The position numbers and the translations under genes are program-made. A stretch of 64,000 nucleotides of DNA, from the NCBI RefSeq assembly GCF_001598235.1, contig NZ_BCYO01000006.1:62001-126000 (forward strand), given 5' to 3'. The notes under the pieces were generated by a model that was not told the origin of the DNA, made no database searches, and saw only the letters and a program-made list of their open reading frames with translations. Shown here piece after piece: positions 1-7,537 of this stretch; the first letter of the stretch is position 1, and every line of letters begins with the position of its first letter. Source of the stretch: Polaromonas jejuensis NBRC 106434. GTDB lineage: Bacteria > Pseudomonadota > Gammaproteobacteria > Burkholderiales > Burkholderiaceae_C.

Positions 1-728
1 TTGACGTCCAGCGTGATGCCGGTGCAGTACTTGGCGAGCGGGCTGGCCAGGAAGACGACGCATCCGGCGACGTCGGCCGGCTCGCCGATGCGGTTCAGGG
101 GGATCTGGTCCAGGATGCCCTGCATGCGGTCATCGGGGATCAGGCCCTTGTTGATGTCGGTCGCGATGAGGCCGGGCGTGACGCAGTTGACGCGGATGCC
201 GTCGATGCCGAATTCGCGCGCCATCGCGCGTGCCAGGCCGAGCACGCCGGCCTTGGCCGCCGAGTAGTGCGGGCCGCCCAGGATGCCGCCGCCGCGCTGC
301 GCCGACACCGACGAGATGCAGACGATGGAGCCGGTCTTGGCCGCGCGCATCGTCGGCAGCACGGCCTGCGACATGTAGAGCGTGCCGCGCAGGCTCACGT
401 CGAGCACCGCGTCGTAGTCCGCGCCGGTGATGTCGCCCGTCTTGCGTGGCTGCGTGATGCCGGCGTTGTTGACGAGGATGTCGATGCGGCCGCATTGCTC
501 CACGGCCGCCTTGGCGGCGCGTTCGCAAGAGGCCTTGTCAGTGACATCGGCCACCAGGCCCACGTGCTGCGGACCGAGTTTGGCGGCAGCGCCGGCCGGG
601 TCGGCGCGTTCGAGGTCGAGGATCACGACGCGGGCGCCTTGCTCTGCCAGCATGCGTGCGGTGGCGAAGCCAAGTCCATTGAGGCCGGCGCCGCCGGTGA
701 TGAGGGCTACTTTGTCTGCGAGAAGCAT
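1..728 (-). CDS. SDR family oxidoreductase (C-terminus cut by window edge)
   Basis: A short-chain dehydrogenase/reductase with NAD(P)-dependent alcohol/ketone chemistry; the substrate cannot be read from sequence. The 242 codons present show a glycine-rich cofactor site near residues 11-20 (TGGAGLNGLG, slightly longer than the usual TGxxxGxG), the catalytic YSAAK motif with Tyr155, a preceding SSVSAQRG segment supplying Ser, and the late family motif TGITLDV at the window edge. Only a few C-terminal residues should be missing. ATG at 728 is preceded by GGAG with a 6-base spacer. It is last in the transketolase-TRAP operon, so it probably oxidises or reduces an intermediate of that pathway (inference). 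Confidence 0.88.
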   Translation of the reverse strand, partial: MLLADKVALITGGAGLNGLGFATARMLAEQGARVVILDLERADPAGAAAKLGPQHVGLVADVTDKASCERAAKAAVEQCGRIDILVNNAGITQPRKTGDITGADYDAVLDVSLRGTLYMSQAVLPTMRAAKTGSIVCISSVSAQRGGGILGGPHYSAAKAGVLGLARAMAREFGIDGIRVNCVTPGLIATDINKGLIPDDRMQGILDQIPLNRIGEPADVAGCVVFLASPLAKYCTGITLDV

Positions 729-789
729 GTTGATCTCCAATGAGGGGTTGTGTTGAATTTGCGTTGAATGAAAGGGTCAGGCCGGGGCT

Positions 790-1800
790 TCAGCCCAGCC
801 ACTTGCGGATGCGGTTGGCCAGCGCCTCGCGGCTGATGCCGTAGCGCTCGTGCAAGGTGGGCAATGCGCCCGCGTCGAGGAAGGCGTCGGGCAATCCGGC
901 GAGCTCGAAGCCGGCCGGCTGCACCCGGTGTCGCAGCAGCGCGCTGGCGACAGACTCGCCCAGTCCGCCGATGACGGAGTGGTTCTCCGCGACGACCACG
1001 AGGCGATGCTTGTAGCGAACGGCTTCGACGATGGCGGCTTCGTCGAGCGGCTTGATCGTCGGGCAGTGCAGCACGGCCACGCCGACGTTGTCCGCCGCCA
1101 GGTCCTGCGCGACTTCGAGCGCGCGCATCGTCATGAAGCCGCTGGAGATGACCAGCACGTCATTGCCGTCACGCAGCATCCTGGCCTTGCCGAGCTCGAA
1201 CTTGTAGTCGTACTCGTCGAGCACGAGGGGCACGTTGCCGCGCAGGAGGCGCATGTAGACCGGCCCTTTGTGCGCCGCGATCTGCGGCACGGCCTGCTCG
1301 ATGTCGAGCGCATCGCACGGGTCGACGATCGTCAGCCCGGGAATGCCGCGCATCATCGCGATGTCCTCGGTCGCCTGGTGGCTGGGGCCGTAGCCGGTCG
1401 TCAGGCCGGGCAATGCGAAGCACATCTTGACGTTGAGGTTCTCCTCGGCGATGACCTGGTGGATGAAGTCATACGCGCGCCGCGTGCCGAACACCGCGTA
1501 GGTGGTCGCGAAGGGCACCAGTCCCTCCTTGGCCATGCCTCCCGCGGCGGCGAGCAACAGTTGCTCGGCCATCCCCATCTGGTGAAAGCGTTCCGGGTAG
1601 GCCTGCGCGAACAGGTGCAGGTCGGTGTACTTGGCCAGGTCGGCCGTCATGCCGACGACTTCCGGACGCTGCGCGCCCAACTCGACCAGTGCCTTGCCGA
1701 AGGGCGCGGCCTTGACGCGCTGCCCTTCGGAGGCGATCGAGGCGATCATCGCCGAGGTGGTCAGGCGCGGCTTTTTCTTTTCCGCAACAACGGTGTTCAT
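790..1800 (-). CDS. transketolase, C-terminal subunit (split transketolase)
   Basis: The 336-aa protein carries the pyrimidine-binding and C-terminal domains of transketolase, as the second half of a two-gene enzyme. The GMAEQ motif contains the glutamate (Glu79) that activates the thiamine diphosphate aminopyrimidine ring, and the aromatic-rich FATTYAVF stretch follows as in the family. Together with the adjacent N-terminal subunit it should transfer two-carbon ketol units between sugar phosphates in the cytoplasm. Its ATG overlaps the stop of the upstream subunit by four bases (ATGA), so the two halves are translationally coupled. Split transketolases are often specialised catabolic forms rather than the pentose-phosphate enzyme; the substrate here is unknown. 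Confidence 0.9.
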   Translation of the reverse strand: MNTVVAEKKKPRLTTSAMIASIASEGQRVKAAPFGKALVELGAQRPEVVGMTADLAKYTDLHLFAQAYPERFHQMGMAEQLLLAAAGGMAKEGLVPFATTYAVFGTRRAYDFIHQVIAEENLNVKMCFALPGLTTGYGPSHQATEDIAMMRGIPGLTIVDPCDALDIEQAVPQIAAHKGPVYMRLLRGNVPLVLDEYDYKFELGKARMLRDGNDVLVISSGFMTMRALEVAQDLAADNVGVAVLHCPTIKPLDEAAIVEAVRYKHRLVVVAENHSVIGGLGESVASALLRHRVQPAGFELAGLPDAFLDAGALPTLHERYGISREALANRIRKWLG

Positions 1801-2657
1801 GCGAGGGCTCCTTCGGTTTGCTTGGCGGCCGACCAGCTGTCGTCCAGTATCTGCAGCGCCTGCTGCCATTCGGGCGGGTCGACGCGGATGAAGTGGTTCT
1901 TCTCGCGCTGCTCGAGGAAGGGCACGCCCTTGCCCATCAAGGTGTCGAACAGGATCACGCGCGGCTTCGCTTCGGCCAGGTCGCGCGCGTTGCCGAAAGC
2001 CTTCAGCACGGCCGGCAGGTCGTTGCCGTCCACGCGTTGCACGTCCCATCCGAAGGCCGCCCACTTGTCGGCCAGCGGCTCGAAGCCGAGCACCTTGCTG
2101 GAGGGACCATCGGCCTGCTGGTTGTTGATGTCGACCAGGCAGACCAGGTTCGACAGCCGATGGTGCGCAGCGCCCATGGCCGCCTCCCACACCGAGCCCT
2201 CGTCGAGCTCGCCGTCGGACATCGAGACATAGACGAAGGCCGGGTTCTTCTTCTGGCGCAGGCCGAGCGCCATGCCCACGGCGATCGGCAGGCCCTGGCC
2301 GAGCGAGCCGCCCGACATCTCCATGCCCGGCGTGTAGGTGGCCATGCCCGACATCGGCAGGCGGCTGTCGTCGCTGCCGTAAGTCTCGAGTTCACTCTCC
2401 TGAATGATCCCGCCCTCGATCAGCGCCGCGTAGAAGGCGATGGCGTAATGGCCGTGCGAGAGCAGGAAGCGGTCGCGGCCTTCCCACTCGGGCTCGGCGG
2501 GACGGTAGTTGAGCGCATGGCCGTAGGCCACGGCGAGCACATCCGCCCAGCCGAGGGCCTGGCCGATGTAGCCCTGGCCCTGCACCTCGCCCATGCGCAG
2601 GGCAAAGCGGCGGATGCGGTAGGCCCGTTCGCGAAGATTCTTCGTCAGATCAGACAT
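1797..2657 (-). CDS. transketolase, N-terminal (ThDP pyrophosphate-binding) subunit
   Basis: The 286-aa protein is the thiamine-diphosphate/Mg-binding half of a split transketolase. It shows LLSHGHYAIAFYAAL (around residues 66-79), GSLGQGLPIAVGMA, and the metal/diphosphate motif as SDGELDEG (Asp148, Gly149, Glu150; the first Gly of the usual GDG is Ser), followed by VDINNQ. ATG at 2657 has AAAGGA five bases upstream. It lies 38 bases downstream of the TRAP permease and overlaps the C-terminal subunit gene by four bases. Whether the Ser-for-Gly change matters is unclear, since the Asp and Asn metal ligands are kept. Confidence 0.9.
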   Translation of the reverse strand: MSDLTKNLRERAYRIRRFALRMGEVQGQGYIGQALGWADVLAVAYGHALNYRPAEPEWEGRDRFLLSHGHYAIAFYAALIEGGIIQESELETYGSDDSRLPMSGMATYTPGMEMSGGSLGQGLPIAVGMALGLRQKKNPAFVYVSMSDGELDEGSVWEAAMGAAHHRLSNLVCLVDINNQQADGPSSKVLGFEPLADKWAAFGWDVQRVDGNDLPAVLKAFGNARDLAEAKPRVILFDTLMGKGVPFLEQREKNHFIRVDPPEWQQALQILDDSWSAAKQTEGALA

Positions 2658-2695
2658 GTGTGTCCTTTGTTGAAAGTCGGTGAGGGGGAGCAGGC

Positions 2696-4555
2696 TCAGA
2701 GCAGCCCGATGGAGAACCAGGGCACGAAGGCCACGACGAGCAAGCCCACCAGCAGCGCGCCGAGATACGGCCAGATGCGGCGCAGGGCGACGTCGGGGTT
2801 TGCGCGGCCGATCGTGCAGGCGGCGTAGTAGCCCAGGCCGAAGGGCGGGGCGAACAGGCCGATGCCCATGGCCAGGATGATCACCATCGCGTAGTGCACT
2901 TCATGCACGCCGATGGCCTTGGCGACCGGGAACAGGAGCGGTGCGAAGAGGACCATCGCCGGGATGCCTTCGAGCACGCTGCCAAGCACGATGAAGGCCG
3001 CGATCGACACCAGCAGGAAGCCGTACTTGCCGCCCGGCACGCTGGTCATCAGCTCTGCCAGGCTGTGCGAGAAGCCCGACTGCGTCAGTGCCCACGACAT
3101 GCCGGTGGCCGTGCCGATGATGAAGAGGATCGCGCCGGACAAGGCCGCCGTATCGACCAGCATCGGATAGAGACGGCGCCAGTCGAAGCGGCGATAGATG
3201 AACAGGCCCGCGACGACCGCGTAGGCAATGCCGATGGTCGACACCTCGGTGGCCGTCGCCACGCCTTCGACCACGGCCGTGCGAATCAGCACCGGCAGCA
3301 ACAGCGCCGGCAACGAGATCAGCAGCGTGCGGCCGACGACGCTGAAGGGCGCGCGCTTCAGGCCGTGCGCAACCTCTGCGCTGCGGTAGCGGGCCAGCAA
3401 TGCCAGCATCACCGCCAGCACCACGCCCGGCAGCAGGCCGCCGGTGAACAGCGCCCCGATCGAGATGCCCGCGACCGAGCCAATGGTGATCAACACCAGC
3501 GAAGGCGGAACGGTCTCGGCCATCGCACCGGATGCGGCCAGCAGCGAAATCAGCTCGCCTTCGTCGTTGCCGCGCTTCTTCATCTCCGGCAGCAGCACGG
3601 GGGCCACGGCGGCCATGTCGGCCGTCTTGGCGCCGGAGATGCCGGAAACCAGCAGCATCGCCCCGAGCAGTACGTAGTTCAGGCCGCCCCGCACATGGCC
3701 CAGCAGCGAAGCCAGGAAGTCCACCATCGCCTTGGCCATGCCGGTCATCTCGACCAGGTGCCCCAGCAGGATGAACAAGGGGACCGCCAGCAGGATCAGC
3801 GAACTCATGCCCTCGTCGATGCGACCGCTGACCACCGCGAGTGGCGTGGACGTGACGCAGAGCAAGAAGGCAACTGTCGCCATGCCGAAGCAGAACGCGA
3901 TCGGCACGCCGAGCAGTACGCCGGTGCCCAACAGCAACGCAAAGAATATGACCAGATTCCAGTTGCCGACCGACTGCAACCAGCCCGAGCCGACATAGAG
4001 CGCGATGGCCAGTGCCGCGAGCGCGATGGTCACGCCGACGAGATCCGCGATGCCGACGCGGGCCAGGCGCAGCAGGCCGAGCGCAATCATCAGTGCAGCG
4101 CCGGCAGGCACTGCCGCTGCACGGATCGTGTTCGGCCACGACAGGGCCGGCGTCTGCACGATCCATTCGTCGGCGGCGTACTCGGTCATCGGACCGATCA
4201 GGATCACGAGCATCAGGCAAGGCACCGCGATCGCCAGGGTCTCCGCCCAGGCCCTGGCCCGAGGGCCCCAGCGCGACACCAGCGCCGTGGTGCGCATGTG
4301 CGAGCCGCGGCGCAGCGCCACGGCGGCGCCCAGGTTGGCGAGCCAGAGGAAGAGGATCGACGCGAGTTCGTCAGCCCAGGGAATCGGGCTGTTGAAGATG
4401 AAGCGCATGATCACGCCCGCCAGCAGCACGACCACTTCGCCGATGACCAATGCGGCAGCGGGAATCTCGATGGCGTGGCCGAGCCACGACTCGGCGCGCA
4501 CCAACAGCGAATCGTCCGGTTGCACGGGGTGTGCGTCCAGCAACGCGGTGCTCAC
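2696..4555 (-). CDS. TRAP transporter permease, fused DctQ-DctM
   Basis: A 619-aa membrane protein. Roughly the first 170 residues form a four-helix DctQ-like small permease (PWADELASILFLWLANLG region), and the rest is a DctM-type large permease of about 12 helices. TRAP systems import organic acids or sugar acids using a Na+ gradient and a periplasmic DctP binding protein. No dctP gene lies in this operon, so the receptor must be encoded elsewhere or lie beyond the window. I chose GTG at 4555: coding-like membrane sequence begins there, and the codon overlaps the stop of a 23-codon frame (GTGA). The longer in-frame extension to 4765 is low-complexity, runs through the promoter and is unlikely to be translated. 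Confidence 0.88.
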   Translation of the reverse strand: MSTALLDAHPVQPDDSLLVRAESWLGHAIEIPAAALVIGEVVVLLAGVIMRFIFNSPIPWADELASILFLWLANLGAAVALRRGSHMRTTALVSRWGPRARAWAETLAIAVPCLMLVILIGPMTEYAADEWIVQTPALSWPNTIRAAAVPAGAALMIALGLLRLARVGIADLVGVTIALAALAIALYVGSGWLQSVGNWNLVIFFALLLGTGVLLGVPIAFCFGMATVAFLLCVTSTPLAVVSGRIDEGMSSLILLAVPLFILLGHLVEMTGMAKAMVDFLASLLGHVRGGLNYVLLGAMLLVSGISGAKTADMAAVAPVLLPEMKKRGNDEGELISLLAASGAMAETVPPSLVLITIGSVAGISIGALFTGGLLPGVVLAVMLALLARYRSAEVAHGLKRAPFSVVGRTLLISLPALLLPVLIRTAVVEGVATATEVSTIGIAYAVVAGLFIYRRFDWRRLYPMLVDTAALSGAILFIIGTATGMSWALTQSGFSHSLAELMTSVPGGKYGFLLVSIAAFIVLGSVLEGIPAMVLFAPLLFPVAKAIGVHEVHYAMVIILAMGIGLFAPPFGLGYYAACTIGRANPDVALRRIWPYLGALLVGLLVVAFVPWFSIGLL

Positions 4556-4623
4556 TTCAGGCCCCCGACGCTGGCTTGCAGCATCGCCCGGCCTCGGGCT
4601 GCATGGGTGAGAGGGTTCGGCAT
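4552..4623 (-). CDS. 23-codon leader reading frame overlapping the TRAP permease start
   Basis: A short frame beginning MPNPLTHAARG and ending in SVGGLK. Its ATG has the best ribosome-binding site in this leader (AAGGAG with about nine bases to ATG), and its stop codon overlaps the GTG start of the DctQM gene. This layout suggests translational coupling, with the peptide acting as a loader for a weak GTG start. It could also be the remnant of a lost gene such as the missing binding protein. The peptide resembles no family I recognise; it is supported only by the signal and overlap geometry. Confidence 0.45.
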   Translation of the reverse strand: MPNPLTHAARGRAMLQASVGGLK

Positions 4624-4746
4624 CTCGGTTGTCTCCTTGGGCTGGTGGATCGATGGGACGAACGTCGGAGATGCCGATGCCCTCGGCGTGGCCTCGATGG
4701 CTGGCGCACTTGCCTGTCGCCTTGTCTCCTGAGTTCCTGGGAGCGG

Positions 4747-4775
4747 ATGTTATGTGCCGGAGCACTTGACGACAA
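4747..4775 (-). promoter_or_regulatory. sigma-70-type promoter of the TRAP-transketolase-SDR operon
   Basis: Read on the minus strand, TTGTCG (4775-4770) and TAACAT (4752-4747) are separated by exactly 17 bases. The element lies about 125 bases ahead of the leader frame and just downstream of the LysR-type dyad, the usual arrangement for an activated promoter. Confidence 0.55.
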
Positions 4776-4794
4776 GCGAAGTCTCATCAGGCTA

Positions 4795-4813
4795 AGATGA
4801 CGGGAATTCATCT
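4795..4813. promoter_or_regulatory. candidate LysR-type operator (T-N11-A dyad)
   Basis: AGATGA and TCATCT form a perfect inverted repeat with a 7-base spacer, containing ATGA-N7-TCAT and hence the T-N11-A signature of LysR regulators. It lies between the divergent LysR gene and the operon, about 20 bases upstream of the operon's -35 box, and 19 bases ahead of the LysR start. It could serve both activation of the operon and autorepression. Confidence 0.55.
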
Positions 4814-4831
4814 GACGTGAGGGTTCCCCCC

Positions 4832-5719
4832 ATGGCCTCCATTCCGCCCTTCGTGAACCTCCAGGCCTTCGAGGCCGTGGCCCGCCGCCGCAGCTTTGCG
4901 CTCGCTGCCGCCGAGCTGCATCTCACCGCTTCCGCGATCAGCCATCAGGTCGCGCGGCTCGAATCGCAGCTGGGCGTGCGCCTGTTCGAACGCAGCGCGC
5001 ATGGCGTGCGCCTGAGCGCCGCGGGCGAGCAGTACCTCTCGCGTGTCGGTGGCGCGCTGCAGGCCATCGGCGCGGCGAGCGACGACCTGCGCCAGGGCGT
5101 GCGCAACAGCCTTTATGTCCACTCCACGCCGAGCTTCGCGAGCCTGTGGCTGCTCCCGCGGCTGTCCACATTTGCGCAGGCCTACCCCGACATCTCGCTC
5201 AACCTGTCGGCCGCGCACACCCACAGCGACTTCGGGCTTGGGCAGGCGGACGTCGACATTCGCTATGGCGTGCCGCAGTGGCCCGACCTCGTGATCGAAC
5301 CGCTGTTCGAAGAGCGCATCGTGCCGCTGGCGAGCCCGGCCTTCATTCGCGAGCACCGCCTGAAGCGCCCGGAGCAACTACTGGACGTTCCGCTGATCCA
5401 GAGCAACGTCAGCGTGGTGCAGTGGTCCGACTGGTTCAAGGCCCACACCAATAAGCGCGCGCCCGAACGCTTCACCCTGCGCTTCGACCGCGCGATGATG
5501 TCGCTCGACGCCGCCGCCCAGGGCTTGGGCGTCGCCCTGGAGAGCTATACGATTGCCGGCCGGCACATGGCCGAGGGAAAGCTCAAGCCGATCCTGAGCC
5601 TGGACAAGGACGTGCGCACCAAGGCTCACTTTGTCGTGTACCCAGCGCGCCATGCGAAGCGCGTGCCGGTCGAGGCGTTCTTGTCATGGCTCCACGGCGA
5701 GGCAGCGAAGAATGGCTGA
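4832..5719 (+). CDS. LysR-family transcriptional regulator (GcvA-like)
   Basis: The 295-aa protein has an N-terminal winged helix-turn-helix (about residues 5-65, including LHLTASAISHQVARLE) and a periplasmic-binding-like effector domain. The LFERSAHGVRLSAAG wing resembles the GcvA group. It is divergently transcribed from the transketolase/TRAP operon and is its likely activator, responding to an operon substrate or intermediate (inference). I chose ATG at 4832, which has GAGGG upstream; a GTG five codons earlier overlaps that site. Confidence 0.88.
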   Translation: MASIPPFVNLQAFEAVARRRSFALAAAELHLTASAISHQVARLESQLGVRLFERSAHGVRLSAAGEQYLSRVGGALQAIGAASDDLRQGVRNSLYVHSTPSFASLWLLPRLSTFAQAYPDISLNLSAAHTHSDFGLGQADVDIRYGVPQWPDLVIEPLFEERIVPLASPAFIREHRLKRPEQLLDVPLIQSNVSVVQWSDWFKAHTNKRAPERFTLRFDRAMMSLDAAAQGLGVALESYTIAGRHMAEGKLKPILSLDKDVRTKAHFVVYPARHAKRVPVEAFLSWLHGEAAKNG

Positions 5720-5826
5720 AGGCGAGGGCCGCACCAGGCGCTGTGTCGATGCGCACGTTTCGACCACGGCTCAAGGATACAACCGAGGCGTCCAGCATCA
5801 AGCCCGCGTTGCGGCGTGGCCACTTC

Positions 5827-6769
5827 TTATATTAACTTGCGTTCAATGATATAGAAGTTATCCATCTGAACCCGGTCAGTTGCCGGGTTCAGCTCGGGGC
5901 TGTATGGCGGCAGGTGCACCACGCGCATGTTCGCCGGCACAACCAACTCGCCAGCGATGTGCCAGCCGGCCTGATCCATCACCATGACGACAAACTCGTC
6001 GGCGTGACGCTGTGCCACCTCGGCCAGGAACAGCGACATCGTCTCAGCGTTGACCCATGGCAGCACCAGACTGTCCATCACGCCGTCGTGCGGGCTGACG
6101 GCCGTGAAGGCGTAGATGTACTTGCGCTCCAGCCGCGCGCCCACCACCGGCCGAATGCCGTGGGGCGCCCAGCAGCGCCGCGGCGTGCCCAGCAGCCCGA
6201 AGCGGCCCTCGTCCTGGAACATCAACCGCACGCGGCGGCCGCGTTCAGCCTGGCGCACGACCTCTTGGCGTACCGCGCGGCGGAGTTTTTTTAAAGGCGG
6301 CCTGCGCCGCGACGTCCGCCTTCGGATGCCGCGGACGCGGCATGACCTTGCGCCAGCCGTGCCGATCCAGCAGCCGGTAGATCGTCGAAGGCGCCACCGC
6401 CTTGCCCACCTTCTCTTGGTAAGCCTGCTGAATCTCCGCTACCTTGAGCATGCCGCCGGCTTCGGCCCGGGCGATGAACGGCGCCAGAATCTGCGCCTCC
6501 TGCTCGGCGCTCAAGTGCTGGTGGTGTCGTCCGCCCCGGCCACGCAAGTCGAACAGGGCATCCCCTTCCTTGGCCCAGCGCGAGTGGATGACATGTACCG
6601 TGGCTGTCGACCACCCCAGCAGTTGCGCGATCTGCGCAGCCGAACTGCCCAGCGTAGCCCTGATCAGCACGCACTGGATGCGCTGGTACTGCGAGTGGCT
6701 GTTGGCCTGTTTCAGCCGCTCGGCAAGCCGCGCAATCGTCGCCTTGTCACACGAGATAAGACCCTTCAT
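5827..6769 (-). pseudogene. IS630-family transposase, frameshifted and lacking catalytic Glu
   Basis: The first part (ATG at 6769, with AAGGAG six bases upstream) encodes helix-turn-helix DNA-binding domains. At a run of seven A on the coding strand (6286-6292) the frame must move by +1, or one A be lost, to reach the second part with the catalytic domain. There FQDE gives the first Asp and VMDQAGWH the second. The SPELNP motif should be followed by xE, but NPAT appears and the protein ends after 18 residues instead of roughly 50-60. The element therefore lacks the third catalytic residue. The A-run could support slippage, but the missing C-terminus argues for a decayed gene. Confidence 0.72.
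5828..5847 (+). repeat. left terminal inverted repeat of the IS630-type element
   Basis: The end reads TATA, then TTAACTT, then GCGTTCAAT. The match to the right end is exact over TATA and GCGTTCAAT, with the middle seven bases diverged. The transposase stop codon overlaps this end. Confidence 0.65.
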
Positions 6770-6812
6770 CCACAACTCCTTGAAGTCTGTGGATGAGTAT
6801 GATATCTAACTT

Positions 6813-6832
6813 ATTGAACGCAAAGTTGTATA
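6813..6832 (-). repeat. right terminal inverted repeat of the IS630-type element
   Basis: In reverse complement it reads TATA, CAACTTT, GCGTTCAAT, the partner of the left end. It lies about 45 bases upstream of the transposase start. Confidence 0.65.
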
Positions 6833-6916
6833 AATCATTCGTGAAGGCGAAGCGCAGACAGTACAGACTTCGGCCAAGCGAAGCCGACAAAGTGCACGGA
6901 TGATTTAGAAATGGAA

Positions 6917-7225
6917 TTACAGGGTGGGCAAGCGCTCGAAGTGGTCGAAGCGAGGGAACGGGGGCTGCACCTGCGTGACTTCAAGCTCGTCGACGAGTGC
7001 TGCGGGCATGTCATCGCGCAGCCAACTGCACATGTCCGCAAGCTGCTCCGGCGAGCCCTGCAGCATCACCTCTACCGACTCATCCATGCGGTTACGGACC
7101 CAGCCGGTGATGCCCTGCGCGCGCGCGCGGCGCACGCAAGCGTCCCGGTAACCGATGCCTTGCACACGGCCCCATACCCGTACCAGCCAAGTCTCGATCG
7201 TGCCATCTTTGTCGCGAGAAACCAT
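6917..7225 (-). CDS. acyP: acylphosphatase
   Basis: The 102-aa protein matches acylphosphatases, small cytoplasmic enzymes that hydrolyse carboxyl-phosphate bonds. GRVQGIGYRDACV carries the phosphate-binding loop with the catalytic Arg, and GWVRNRMDESVEV carries the catalytic Asn and the following strand. The family length is about 90-100 residues, so it is complete. AGGGG lies upstream of ATG 7225. It is flanked by the IS630-type element on one side and a gene-free stretch on the other, so it appears monocistronic. Its physiological substrate is generally unclear in bacteria. Confidence 0.93.
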   Translation of the reverse strand: MVSRDKDGTIETWLVRVWGRVQGIGYRDACVRRARAQGITGWVRNRMDESVEVMLQGSPEQLADMCSWLRDDMPAALVDELEVTQVQPPFPRFDHFERLPTL

Positions 7226-7537
7226 ATGCGCAGCCCCTTGCCTGTGGATGTACCTACGAGAAGGTTAATCAACTGGCTCCACCGAATTCACCTGTCAAGC
7301 GCCTCGCATGTCGCGTCAAACGCTCGCGGCCTGCGGGGGCGAACCACAAATCTTGCGTCAACTTGGCCCCTGCTGTCCAGCACTTCGTTGTGCCCGTTCC
7401 CGGCGCCGACCGGCTGCTCAGGGGGCATTTTCCCACTGCCGCCCTCCGGTCGATTCCGGCCGGCCAGGCTGGCCATGTCGCCAACAGGCATTCACGCACA
7501 TCAGGCCCAGCATTCTTACGAATGCCGGGCGGATGAC
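7226..7537. other. 312-base stretch without a recognisable gene
   Basis: This stretch lies between the start of acyP and the stop of a LysR gene. Frames are open on both strands because of high GC, but they encode Pro/Arg/Gly-rich sequence with no domain and no ribosome-binding site. I see no terminator, tRNA or repeat copy. It should contain the acyP promoter. Confidence 0.4.

Larger units (their letters stand above)
5828..6832. mobile_element. IS630-family insertion sequence, about 1.0 kb, probably defective
   Basis: Two related termini bound a transposase region. Each reads TATA, seven variable bases, then GCGTTCAAT (left) or its reverse complement (right). TA dinucleotides occur at both edges, as expected for IS630/Tc1-type insertion at TA. 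The element lies between the LysR gene and acyP and interrupts no recognisable gene. The transposase is frameshifted and lacks the third catalytic acid, so autonomous movement is unlikely. Confidence 0.75.

Noticed and set aside
4556..4765. N-terminal extension of the TRAP permease frame to 4765
   Set aside because: It reads through the promoter and the leader ribosome-binding site and encodes Arg/Pro/Gly-rich sequence unlike DctQ; the GTG at 4555 has overlap geometry and family-like sequence.
4766..4798. TTGACG and TAAGAT as a promoter for the LysR gene at 4832
   Set aside because: The spacing is 21 bases, beyond a normal sigma-70 spacer; the minus-strand pair in the same region fits better.
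7226..7537. Short open frames between acyP and the LysR gene (for example 7288-7491 and 7269-7583, minus strand)
   Set aside because: No ribosome-binding site, no domain, and composition typical of non-coding GC-rich DNA.
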